Below are positions 1-7,404 of a stretch of 38,818 nucleotides of DNA, piece after piece; the stretch's first letter is position 1, and each line of letters opens with the position of its first letter. Made by a program: the position numbers and the translations under genes. Origin of the DNA: Sorangium cellulosum (GTDB taxonomy: Bacteria; Myxococcota_A; Polyangia; Polyangiales; Polyangiaceae); the NCBI RefSeq assembly GCF_001589285.1, contig NZ_JEMA01000572.1, positions 1-38,818 of the forward strand, given 5' to 3'. Below the pieces are notes generated by a model. It made no database searches. It was not told where the DNA came from and worked only from the letters and a program-made list of their open reading frames with translations.

Positions 1-2765
1 GTCGCCGCTCCCGGCGATGCCGGAGCCGGCTGTGGCCCCTCGCCCGGCGCCGGCACGACGCCCTGCAGCTCTTCCGGGGCGCCGCCGTCCGCGGCCTCCG
101 CGCCCGCGTCCGCCTCGGGGACCGGCGCCTCCTCGACCGGCTCCGTGCCGGCGACGAACACCTCCTCGATCGCGTCTTCCTGCCCTTCGCGCGCGAGCAG
201 CCCCGTCGCCGGATCGATCTTCACGCGCACCACGCCGCTCGGCACCGGGAAGTCGGCCGCCGGGCGCTTCGCGTGCGCCTGCTTCATGAAATCGACGAAC
301 GCCGGCAGCGCCGACGTGGCGCCCGCCTCGCCCTTGCCGAGCGGCGCCGCGTCGTCGTAGCCGGTCCACACAGCGCAGGCGATGTCGGTCGAGTAGCCGA
401 CGAACCATGTGTCCTTCGACTGGTTCGTCGTCCCCGTCTTGCCGGCGATCGGCCGCCCGAGCGATCGCGCCTGCCTCGCGGTCCCGCTCTGCACGACCGA
501 CGTCAGCAGGCTCGTGAGCACGTACGCCTCGGCCTCGTCCATCACGCGGTGCGCCGGCGGGCGCGGCGGCAGCGGGATCTCCACGCCTCCGGGCCCGACG
601 ATCTTCGTGATGAGGACCGGCTGCTCGTGGACGCCGCCCGCGGCGATGCTCGCGTACGCTGCCGCCATCTCGCGCGGCGTCACCTCGTACGCGCCGAGCG
701 CGAGCGACAGGTCCGCGCCGAGCTTCGACTGGACGCCGAGCGCGCCCGCGAACGCGGCCACGTTCGAGGCGCCGACGCGCGACATCGCCGACACAGCGGC
801 CACGTTCACGCTGTGCGCGAGCGCCTCGCGCAGCCGCGCGGGCGACTTCCCCTCGCTCTCGTCGTGGTTCTGCGGGTTGTACCCGGAGACGGCCGACGGG
901 TTGGTCTCCAGGATCGTCGCCGGCGTCAGCGTTCGCGCGTGGATCCCGTAGCCGTACACGAACGCCTTGAACGTCGACCCTGGCTGCCGCCGCGCGAACG
1001 TCGCGCGGTCGAGCCCGCCGCGCACCGCCTCGTAGCTGCCGACGAGCGCGACGATCTCGCGCGTCCGCACGTCGATCGCGACGAGCGCCCCCTCGGGCCC
1101 GAGCTCGAGCCGCATCGGCACCGGCGCCGCGGGCTTCGCCGCGCTGCCCGCGGCCGCGGCGCGCTTCGTCTCGCCGGCGGCGTCCTCGTCGTCCCCCTCG
1201 GCCGGCGCGATGGCCGCGACGACCGGCTCCGGCGCCGGGCCGATCAGGCTGACGCGCAGCACCTTGTCGACCTCGGCGAACTTGCTCGGCACGAGCCCGT
1301 TCGGGTTGTACCGCTGCGCGCCGCGGAGCGAGACCGTGCCCTCGACCGTGCCTACCCGCACCGAGAGCGTCCCTCGAGCGTCGTCGGCGCCCGTGACGAT
1401 CCCGCGGAAGACCTTGTGGCCGGAGGGCGCCCCGTCGAACGGCGGCGGCTCCTTCTTGGCCCGCGCGAGCGGGCCGAACAGCTTGTGCCGCTTCGCGTAC
1501 GCGTCGAGGTTCTTGCGGACCGCCGCGCGCGCCGCCGCCTGCATCGCCGGATCGATCGTGGTCGTGATCGTGTAGCCGCCCTGCTGCGCGGCGGGCCCCG
1601 CGACCTCGCGCAGCACGCGCTGCGCCTCGGAGACCACCTCGGGCGCGAGCTCCGCGAGCGACTCGGTCTCGATGGCGAGCACCACCGGCTCACGCTTCGC
1701 CTGCTCGACAAGGATCTCGTCCGCGAAGCCCTTGCGCTGCATCTGATCGAGCACGAAGTCGCGCCGCCCCGCGGCGCGCTCGAGGTTCACGCGGGGCGAG
1801 TACACCGACGGCCCCTTCACGACGGCGACGAGCAGCGCGGCCTCGGCGAGCGTCACGTCGCGCACGCCCTTGCCGAAGTAGTACCGGCTCGCCTCCTCGA
1901 CCCCGTAGCGGCCGTGGCCGAAGTAGATCTTGTTGAGGTAGAGCTCCAGGATCTCGTCCTTCGTGAGCTCCTGCTCGATCCTGCGGGCCAGGATGATCTC
2001 GCGCGCCTTGCGGCCGTAGGTCCGGTCCGGCGTGAGCAGGACGTTCTTGACGACCTGCTGGGTGATCGTGCTCGCGCCCTGCCTCGTCTGGGTCGAGCGG
2101 AGGTTCACCGCGAGCGCGCGGAGCATGCCGAGGTAGTTCAGCCCTGCGTGCTCGTAGAAGCCCGCGTCCTCGGCGGCGAGCGCGGCGAGCTTCACCTGGT
2201 TCGGGATCTCGCCGATGCGCACCACGGTGCGTCGCTCGGTGAAGAGCTCGCCGAGGCGCGTCCCGTCGCGCGCGAGGATGCGCGTCACCTGCGGGGGCCG
2301 GTAGTCCTTGAGCTCGCGGGTCGAGGGCAGGTCCGCCTCGTAGTGCTGGACGACGAGCACGACCGCGACGCCGGCGAGGACGAGCAGCGCCGCGAGCGCG
2401 ATCCCGATGCGCTTCGCCCAGGTCGCGAGCCTGGCGTTCCTGTCCTGCGCGGCCGCCCCGTCCGGCGGGAGCGGCGCGCCCTCGAGGTGCGGCGCGCTGA
2501 TCGGCCGCGCCCCCGCGCTGTTCCGCTGCGGCGGCTCGCTCCCTCGCCCCGGCGGCACGGACCTCCGCGCCGGCGGCTCCGACGCATGCCGCGGCGGCTC
2601 CGACGCCCGCCGCGGCGCCTCCGACGCCCGCCACGCCGGCTCCGACGCGCGCCGCGGCGGCTCCGATGTCCTCCGCGGCGGCTCCGAGGCGCGCCGCGGC
2701 GGATCGGCCTTGCCGTTTGGATCGTTCCCGTTTCCCCCAGGGTTCCCTGATTGCTCCGAGGCCAT
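1..2765 (-). CDS. mrcA: Class A penicillin-binding protein 1A (3' end beyond window)
   Basis: Bifunctional peptidoglycan synthase that polymerises glycan strands and cross-links stem peptides on the periplasmic face of the inner membrane. About 921 residues are visible; the C-terminus runs off the window. Order: cytoplasmic tail of about 115 residues with Arg/Ser/Pro heptads (22-84); one membrane segment (about 119-140); GT51 glycosyltransferase with catalytic Glu199 in LAALAAEDAGFYEH and the motif RQGASTITQQ (228-237); an OB-like insertion (about 452-510) typical of PBP1A; then transpeptidase with STFK (Ser597), SVN (652-654) and KTGT (776-779). A Pro/Glu/Ala-rich periplasmic tail follows. 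The ATG is the first in frame after the kinase gene, which lies 120 bases upstream on the same strand, so co-transcription is plausible. The family call is very sure; the repeat tail is the unusual part. Confidence 0.95.
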   Translation of the reverse strand, partial: MASEQSGNPGGNGNDPNGKADPPRRASEPPRRTSEPPRRASEPAWRASEAPRRASEPPRHASEPPARRSVPPGRGSEPPQRNSAGARPISAPHLEGAPLPPDGAAAQDRNARLATWAKRIGIALAALLVLAGVAVVLVVQHYEADLPSTRELKDYRPPQVTRILARDGTRLGELFTERRTVVRIGEIPNQVKLAALAAEDAGFYEHAGLNYLGMLRALAVNLRSTQTRQGASTITQQVVKNVLLTPDRTYGRKAREIILARRIEQELTKDEILELYLNKIYFGHGRYGVEEASRYYFGKGVRDVTLAEAALLVAVVKGPSVYSPRVNLERAAGRRDFVLDQMQRKGFADEILVEQAKREPVVLAIETESLAELAPEVVSEAQRVLREVAGPAAQQGGYTITTTIDPAMQAAARAAVRKNLDAYAKRHKLFGPLARAKKEPPPFDGAPSGHKVFRGIVTGADDARGTLSVRVGTVEGTVSLRGAQRYNPNGLVPSKFAEVDKVLRVSLIGPAPEPVVAAIAPAEGDDEDAAGETKRAAAAGSAAKPAAPVPMRLELGPEGALVAIDVRTREIVALVGSYEAVRGGLDRATFARRQPGSTFKAFVYGYGIHARTLTPATILETNPSAVSGYNPQNHDESEGKSPARLREALAHSVNVAAVSAMSRVGASNVAAFAGALGVQSKLGADLSLALGAYEVTPREMAAAYASIAAGGVHEQPVLITKIVGPGGVEIPLPPRPPAHRVMDEAEAYVLTSLLTSVVQSGTARQARSLGRPIAGKTGTTNQSKDTWFVGYSTDIACAVWTGYDDAAPLGKGEAGATSALPAFVDFMKQAHAKRPAADFPVPSGVVRVKIDPATGLLAREGQEDAIEEVFVAGTEPVEEAPVPEADAGAEAADGGAPEELQGVVPAPGEGPQPAPASPGAA
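2514..2702 (-). repeat. Nine tandem 21-base repeats encoding Arg-Arg-x-Ser heptads
   Basis: Within the PBP1A cytoplasmic tail, nine consecutive in-frame 21-base units encode heptads: PPRRASE, PPRRTSE, PPRRASE, PAWRASE, APRRASE, PPRHASE, PPARRSV, PPGRGSE, PPQRNSA (residues 22-84). The first six are closest to each other and the last three are degenerate, as expected for an ageing tandem array. Read directly from the reverse complement. Confidence 0.93.
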
Positions 2766-2885
2766 GACGTCGTCCCCGTGAACGCTGGCGCATGCGATGC
2801 GCATCCAGAGCGCCCGGCGCACCGGCGCGGCGACGCTAGCACGCCCGCGTGGGATCGCCTCGATCCTGGGCGCAGCGGCCGAGGA

Positions 2886-4082
2886 TCAGCCCTGGAACAG
2901 CCGCATGGCCACGATGGTGATCAGGATGCCGGCGATCAGGCACCCCGCCGCGATGCCGACGAGCAGCAGCGGCTTCGCCTCGGCCCTGGCCGGCGTATCG
3001 GCCTTGGTCGGCGTCTTGGCCAGGGGCGCCGGCTTGGCGGCCGGCGCCGGCGGCTGCTGCATCATCTTCACCGTCTTCGCCGGCGACTTGAACGTCGGCG
3101 CAGGCGCCTTGCTCGCCTGGAGCGCGGCGGCGTGCTGCTTCGCCGCCTGCTCGAGCACCGCGTTCGCGTTCTTCGGCATCATCGCCGTGTAGCCCTTGCC
3201 CGCGCCGCCCGCGAACGGCTTGAGCGCGTCCGCGAACTCGGCGGCCGACTCGAACCGGTCCTCGGGCCGCTTCTCGAGCGCCTTGCCGAGCACCGCCGCG
3301 AGCCCGTGCGGGAACTGCTTCCCGGGGACGCGCTCGTCGAGCGGGATCGGGTTCTTTGTCACGTGGTGCTGGATGTACTCCATCGGCGTGCGCGCCTCGA
3401 ACGGCAGCTTGCCCGTGAGCACCTCGTAGAGGATGGTCGCCAGCGAGTAGATGTCGCTGCGCGCGTCGAGCACCTTGCCCTGCGCCTGCTCGGGCGACAT
3501 GAACTCCGGCGTCCCGAAGACCATCCCCTCCTGCGTGAGCATCACCGACCCCGGCCTGAGCTCGCGCTCCGTCACCTTCGCGAGCCCGAAGTCGAGCACC
3601 TTCGGGTAGTCCTTCAGCCCGCCGTTGGTCGACAGGAAGATGTTCTCGGGCTTCAGGTCGCGGTGCACGATCCCCTGGATGTGCGCTTCCTGCAGGGCGC
3701 CGCAGACCTGGATGAGGATCGGGATCGCGCGCTCGACGGGCAGCGGCCCTTCCTTCCGGACCACCTGGTTCAGGTTCTTGCCCTCCAGGTACTCCATGAC
3801 GATGTACAGCGAGCCGTCCTCGAGCTCGCCGTAGAGCAGCACCTTCACTGTGTTCGGGTGCGTGAGATGACTCATCGCCCGCGCCTCGCGGCGGAAGCGA
3901 GAGACGAGATCTTTTCGGTTCGCGAGCTTCGGGTGGAGGATCTTCACCGCCACCATCCGGTTCATCGCCGGTTGTGCGGCCTTGTAGACCGACCCCATGC
4001 CGCCGGAGCCGATCTTCTGAAGAATCTGGAACTGCCCCCCGAGCAGATCTCGACCGATGTTCGGGTCCGGACCGGCGGCCAT
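2886..4082 (-). CDS. Tail-anchored eukaryote-like Ser/Thr protein kinase
   Basis: Hanks-type kinase of 398 residues that transfers phosphate from ATP to Ser/Thr. The kinase domain spans about 18-275: glycine loop GSGGMGSVYKA (25-35), Lys47 in VAVKIL, HRDLKPEN (140-147, catalytic Asp142), DFG at 164-166 and activation segment FGTPEFMSPEQ. A linker of about 90 residues rich in Ala, Pro and Lys follows. A single hydrophobic segment (about 372-393) then leaves only about five residues outside, so the kinase is anchored by its tail and has no extracytoplasmic sensor. The frame stays open far upstream, but MAAGPDPNIG is the natural start because the glycine loop lies 25 residues in and the upstream codons are antisense to pgeF. 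It sits upstream of, and in line with, the PBP1A gene. Confidence 0.93.
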   Translation of the reverse strand: MAAGPDPNIGRDLLGGQFQILQKIGSGGMGSVYKAAQPAMNRMVAVKILHPKLANRKDLVSRFRREARAMSHLTHPNTVKVLLYGELEDGSLYIVMEYLEGKNLNQVVRKEGPLPVERAIPILIQVCGALQEAHIQGIVHRDLKPENIFLSTNGGLKDYPKVLDFGLAKVTERELRPGSVMLTQEGMVFGTPEFMSPEQAQGKVLDARSDIYSLATILYEVLTGKLPFEARTPMEYIQHHVTKNPIPLDERVPGKQFPHGLAAVLGKALEKRPEDRFESAAEFADALKPFAGGAGKGYTAMMPKNANAVLEQAAKQHAAALQASKAPAPTFKSPAKTVKMMQQPPAPAAKPAPLAKTPTKADTPARAEAKPLLLVGIAAGCLIAGILITIVAMRLFQG

Positions 4083-4169
4083 GCGTGGAGCGGGAAAATA
4101 CCACGCAACCCACCCGTATCGTCTATGACCGAAGCAGCCGACGCGTCCGATCGCGTCGTGACAGGACAA

Positions 4170-4982
4170 ATGACCGCAAAACTGGACGCCCCCGGGGCGG
4201 CCGAGGCGCTCCAGAGCCCTCTCCTCGCCGCCGCCGGCTTCTCGCACGCCTTCTTCACCCGGCGCGGCGGCGTCAGCGCCCCCCCGTGGGACACCCTGAG
4301 CTTCGCCGTCGCGCTGGGCGACGATCCCGCCGCCGTGCGCGAGAACCTGGAGCGCGCCGCGCGGCGCCTCGGGATCCCCGCCGCGCGGCTCTACTACCTC
4401 AGCCAGGTCCACGGCGTCGCGGCGCGCGTGCTCACCGGCGACGAGGACCGCGACGACGTCGTCCGCGAGGTGGGCGACGTCACCCTCTCGCGCGCGGCCG
4501 GGGTCGGCTGCGGCGTCCGCAGCGCCGACTGCGCGCCGATCCTCCTGGCCGATCGCCGGAGCGGCGCCGTCGCCGCGGTCCACAGCGGCTGGCGCGGCAC
4601 CGCGCTCCGCGTCGTCGTGGAGGCCGCCCGCGCGCTGAGATCGCTCGCCGGCCCCGACGCGGATCTCGTCGCCGCGATCGGCCCGCACATCGAGGCGTGC
4701 TGCTTCGAGGTCGGCGACGACGTCGCCGCCGAGCTCGCCGCCTGCTCCGCCGCCGGCGGATCCGTCGTCGTCCGCGGCGCCTCCCGAGCGCGCCCCCACG
4801 TCGACGTCCGGAGCATCCTCAAGGCCCAGCTCGCCGAGGTCGGGCTCGACGCGGCGCGGGTCGATGACGTCCGCGGGTGCACGGCGTGTGACCCCGCCCG
4901 CTTCTTCTCCTACCGGCGCGACGGACAGCGGAGCGGCCGGCTGCTCTCCGCGATCATCGCCGGCCGTACCGTCATCGGCTAG
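4170..4982 (+). CDS. pgeF: Laccase-domain peptidoglycan editing factor / polyphenol oxidase family (YfiH)
   Basis: A 270-residue member of the YfiH/PgeF family. The E. coli member affects peptidoglycan composition; other members show purine-nucleoside phosphorylase or oxidase activity. Seen: SQVHG (metal-binding His), SADCAPILLAD (Cys ligand), AVHSGWRG (His ligand), AAIGPHIEACCFEVG and the C-terminal CTACDPARFFSYRRDG. I chose the ATG at 4170 because AGGA lies five bases ahead of it. An in-frame ATG at 4125 (285 residues) lacks a ribosome site. A perfect 7-base inverted repeat lies just upstream of the chosen ribosome site. It is divergent from the kinase gene, and the next gene begins 9 bases after its stop, so the two probably form an operon. 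Confidence 0.9.
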   Translation: MTAKLDAPGAAEALQSPLLAAAGFSHAFFTRRGGVSAPPWDTLSFAVALGDDPAAVRENLERAARRLGIPAARLYYLSQVHGVAARVLTGDEDRDDVVREVGDVTLSRAAGVGCGVRSADCAPILLADRRSGAVAAVHSGWRGTALRVVVEAARALRSLAGPDADLVAAIGPHIEACCFEVGDDVAAELAACSAAGGSVVVRGASRARPHVDVRSILKAQLAEVGLDAARVDDVRGCTACDPARFFSYRRDGQRSGRLLSAIIAGRTVIG

Positions 4983-4991
4983 AACGGTTCC

Positions 4992-6254
4992 ATGGTCTCG
5001 CTCGCGCGCGACTCGTCGCCGATCGTCCTCGCCATGGTGGGCCTGCCCGCCCGGGGGAAGACATCCATCGCCCGCAAGATCGCGCGGTACCTCTCGTGGC
5101 TCGGCCACCCCACGCGGCTCTTCAACGTCGGCAACTACCGCCGCGCGCACCTCGGCACCGCGCAGCCGCACCAGTTCTTCGACCCCGACAACACCTCGGG
5201 CCGCCAGGCGCTGCTCGGCATGGCGATGACGGCGCTCGACGACCTCATCGGCTGGCTCAGCTCCGGCGGCGAGGTGGCGATCTACGACGCCACGAACAGC
5301 ACCCGCGCTCGCCGGAACCTCGTCACCGAGCGCTGCCAGGCGCACGGCTTCCCGGTCGTCTTCATCGAGTCGATCTGCAACGACGAGTCAATCATCGAGA
5401 CCAACGTCCGCGAGACGAAGCTCCGCTCCCCGGACTACCAGGGCGTCGATCCCGAGGCGGCGCTACGCGATTTCCGCGCGCGCATCGCGCACTACGCCCG
5501 CGCGTACGAGCCGCTGGGCGAGCCCGAGAAGAGCTACATCAAGATCATCGACGTCGGCCGCCAGGTCGTGCTGAACCGCATCCACGGCTACCTGCCGGCG
5601 CGGCTCGTCCCGCTCTTGATGAACATGCACCTCACGCCGCACCCGATCTGGCTCACCCGCCACGGCGAGAGCGTGTTCAACGAGAAGGGCCTGCTCGGCG
5701 GCGACTCGGATCTCAGCGCGCGCGGCGACGAGTACGCGAAGAACCTCTCCGTCTTCATCCGCGAGCGGGCCGGCGACGAGTACGTCAACGTCTGGACGAG
5801 CACCCTGCGCCGGACCATCCAGACCGCGCGCCCGATCACGCAGAACCACGTCGCCTGGCGCGCCCTCGACGAGATCGACGCGGGCGTCTGCGAGGGCATG
5901 ACCTACGAGGAGATCCGGCAGCAGATGCCCGAGGTCTTCAACGCGCGCGCGGCCGACAAGTTCCGCTACCGCTACCCGCGCGGCGAGTCGTACGAGGACG
6001 TCATCCAGCGCCTCGACCCGCTGATCATCCAGCTCGAGCGCCAGCGCTCGCCCGTGCTCGTGATCGGCCACCAGGCGGTGCTGCGCGCGCTGTACGCCTA
6101 CCTCGTGGATCGCCCGGCGCCCTCGTGCCCGACGCTGCCGATCCCGCTGCACACCGTCATCGAGCTGACCCCGACCGCGTACGCCTGCGAGGAGCGCCGC
6201 TTCCAGCTCGCGCCCGCGGTCCAGGGCGGCGACTCGAGCACCGCGCACCCCTGA
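4992..6254 (+). CDS. Bifunctional 6-phosphofructo-2-kinase / fructose-2,6-bisphosphatase
   Basis: A 420-residue protein with the full two-domain layout of eukaryotic PFKFB, which makes and destroys the regulator fructose 2,6-bisphosphate. Kinase half (about 10-205): Walker A GLPARGKT (17-24), FNVGNYRR (44-51), IYDATNSTRARR (97-108). Phosphatase half (about 218-405): LTRHGES (221-227; Arg223 and phospho-acceptor His224), EIDAGVCEGMTYEEI (294-308, Glu301), YRYPRGESYED (326-336), IGHQAV with His360, then PLHTV and LTPTAYAC. All expected catalytic residues are present, and the junction IIDVGRQVVLNRI also follows the eukaryotic pattern. The start is the first ATG, with a weak ribosome site. Family assignment is very firm; in vivo direction of flux is unknown. 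Confidence 0.93.
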   Translation: MVSLARDSSPIVLAMVGLPARGKTSIARKIARYLSWLGHPTRLFNVGNYRRAHLGTAQPHQFFDPDNTSGRQALLGMAMTALDDLIGWLSSGGEVAIYDATNSTRARRNLVTERCQAHGFPVVFIESICNDESIIETNVRETKLRSPDYQGVDPEAALRDFRARIAHYARAYEPLGEPEKSYIKIIDVGRQVVLNRIHGYLPARLVPLLMNMHLTPHPIWLTRHGESVFNEKGLLGGDSDLSARGDEYAKNLSVFIRERAGDEYVNVWTSTLRRTIQTARPITQNHVAWRALDEIDAGVCEGMTYEEIRQQMPEVFNARAADKFRYRYPRGESYEDVIQRLDPLIIQLERQRSPVLVIGHQAVLRALYAYLVDRPAPSCPTLPIPLHTVIELTPTAYACEERRFQLAPAVQGGDSSTAHP

Positions 6255-6279
6255 CGCGGCGGCGCGGCCGCGCCGCGGC

Positions 6280-6299
6280 CCGGCGCGCGCTCGCGCCGG
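6280..6299. terminator. Stem-loop between convergent genes
   Basis: CCGGCGCG, a four-base loop (CGCT), then CGCGCCGG: a perfect 8-base-pair stem in the 46-base gap between the convergent PFKFB-type gene and the minus-strand orphan. An 18-base GC palindrome (6259-6276) adjoins it. There is no T-run, as is usual in such GC-rich genomes, so this is a candidate bidirectional terminator. Confidence 0.5.
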
Positions 6300-6300
6300 A

Positions 6301-7293
6301 TCAGCGCTCCCGGCTGATCAGCTTGCGGAGGAGCTCCAGCGGGTGGAACGGCAGCATCGCGGCCATCTCGCTGTCGGTGCCGGCGCGCTCGAGCATCGCC
6401 CGCATCGCGGGCCCCACGATCCCCATCGGGTCGATCCGCTCCGCGATCGCGCGGAGGGCGCTGAGCGCCGCGCGCCCCGCGTCGATCCCGAGCGGGATGG
6501 CGAGGGCCGCGGGCACCGGCGCGAGGATCACGTCGCGCACGGCCACCGCCCGGGCCCAGGCGCCCGGGCTCGGGTCGACCTCGAGCTTCCGGATCGTCTC
6601 CGCCTCCGCGAAGCAGCCGAGCGACAGCTCCCCCGCCCGCTCCTCGATGGCGCGCGAGAGGTGCCGGTAGTCGCGGCGCCAGTCGCCGGCGAGCAGGCCC
6701 ATGTCCTTCCGCACCTCGTCGGGCCCGAGGATCAGGTTGATCCCCCGCGCGTCGCGGCGCATCGCGACGCTCGTCCACAGCTCCCCGCCCTCGAACAGGC
6801 CGATCACCATCGTCTTGCCGACCCCGGCGAGCGACTCCAGCGTGCCCCGCACGACGCCCGGCGACGGCATCGGCACGCCGCGCAGCCGCGCCGGCCAGAC
6901 GTCGATCTTCCCGGCGAGGACCTCTTCGCGCGCGAGCTGCAGCAGGAGGAGCGACTGCGCGATGAAGTCGTCGCCGCGCCGTATGCGCGCCCCGAACCGC
7001 TCCACGATCGCCTCGAGGGCGCCCGCCTCGATCACGGCGGCCCAGCTCGCGTGGTGGCGCGCGGCGAGCTCCTCCGCTGTGCGCGGCGCTGCGCGCTGCG
7101 CGTCGTCGATCCGGAGCCGGCCGGCGTCGGTGTGCATGAGCTTCCTGAGCCGGCCGCCCGCGTGGACCGCGACGACGCCGCCGCGCGGCCGGCCGGCCTC
7201 GGGCGCATCCGCGCGCCGCGGCCTGAACAACGACAGCACGCGGACCCAGTCGGTCGCGGTGAACCCCTCGAAGCGGACGTCGGACGACAGCAC
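6301..7293 (-). CDS. Uncharacterised protein, 330 aa
   Basis: I do not recognise this protein. It is a soluble-looking, mostly helical 330-residue protein starting at a GTG (MLSSDVRFEGFTATDWVRVL), without signal peptide or clear membrane helix. Features: an Arg/Pro-rich patch near residues 24-40; RRGDDFIAQSLLLLQLARE (about 105-123); the pattern LESLAGVGKTMVIGLFEGGELW, where GVGKT looks like part of a P-loop but lacks its context; and a C-terminal PFHPLELLRKLI. It is third in a minus-strand run behind rpoN and an equally unknown gene, 111 bases downstream of the latter across a strong hairpin. Coding nature is supported by length and third-position GC bias. Confidence 0.75.
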   Translation of the reverse strand: MLSSDVRFEGFTATDWVRVLSLFRPRRADAPEAGRPRGGVVAVHAGGRLRKLMHTDAGRLRIDDAQRAAPRTAEELAARHHASWAAVIEAGALEAIVERFGARIRRGDDFIAQSLLLLQLAREEVLAGKIDVWPARLRGVPMPSPGVVRGTLESLAGVGKTMVIGLFEGGELWTSVAMRRDARGINLILGPDEVRKDMGLLAGDWRRDYRHLSRAIEERAGELSLGCFAEAETIRKLEVDPSPGAWARAVAVRDVILAPVPAALAIPLGIDAGRAALSALRAIAERIDPMGIVGPAMRAMLERAGTDSEMAAMLPFHPLELLRKLISRER

Positions 7294-7341
7294 GGGGCGA
7301 GCCTACCGCCAGGGAGGGCCGTGCGCGAGCGTCAGGCCCGG

Positions 7342-7374
7342 GCGCGCAGCGCGCGAGCGCCAGCCGCTGCGCGC
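7342..7374 (-). terminator. Stem-loop between two orphan genes
   Basis: GCGCGCAGCG (7342-7351) pairs perfectly with CGCTGCGCGC (7365-7374) around a 13-base loop. It lies in the 111-base gap between the two minus-strand orphan genes behind rpoN. No T-run follows. It could end or attenuate read-through. Confidence 0.4.
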
Positions 7375-7404
7375 GCCGTCATCCCGGCGCGTTGGCGCGG
7401 CGGG

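Noticed and set aside
273-2750. An 825-residue plus-strand open frame
   Set aside because: Arg-rich shadow of the PBP1A gene, whose own frame has all catalytic motifs.
4083-5345. Upstream extension of the first kinase to 819 residues
   Set aside because: The added part is antisense to pgeF and the PFKFB-type gene, low in motifs, and the kinase start MAAGPDPN is sufficient.
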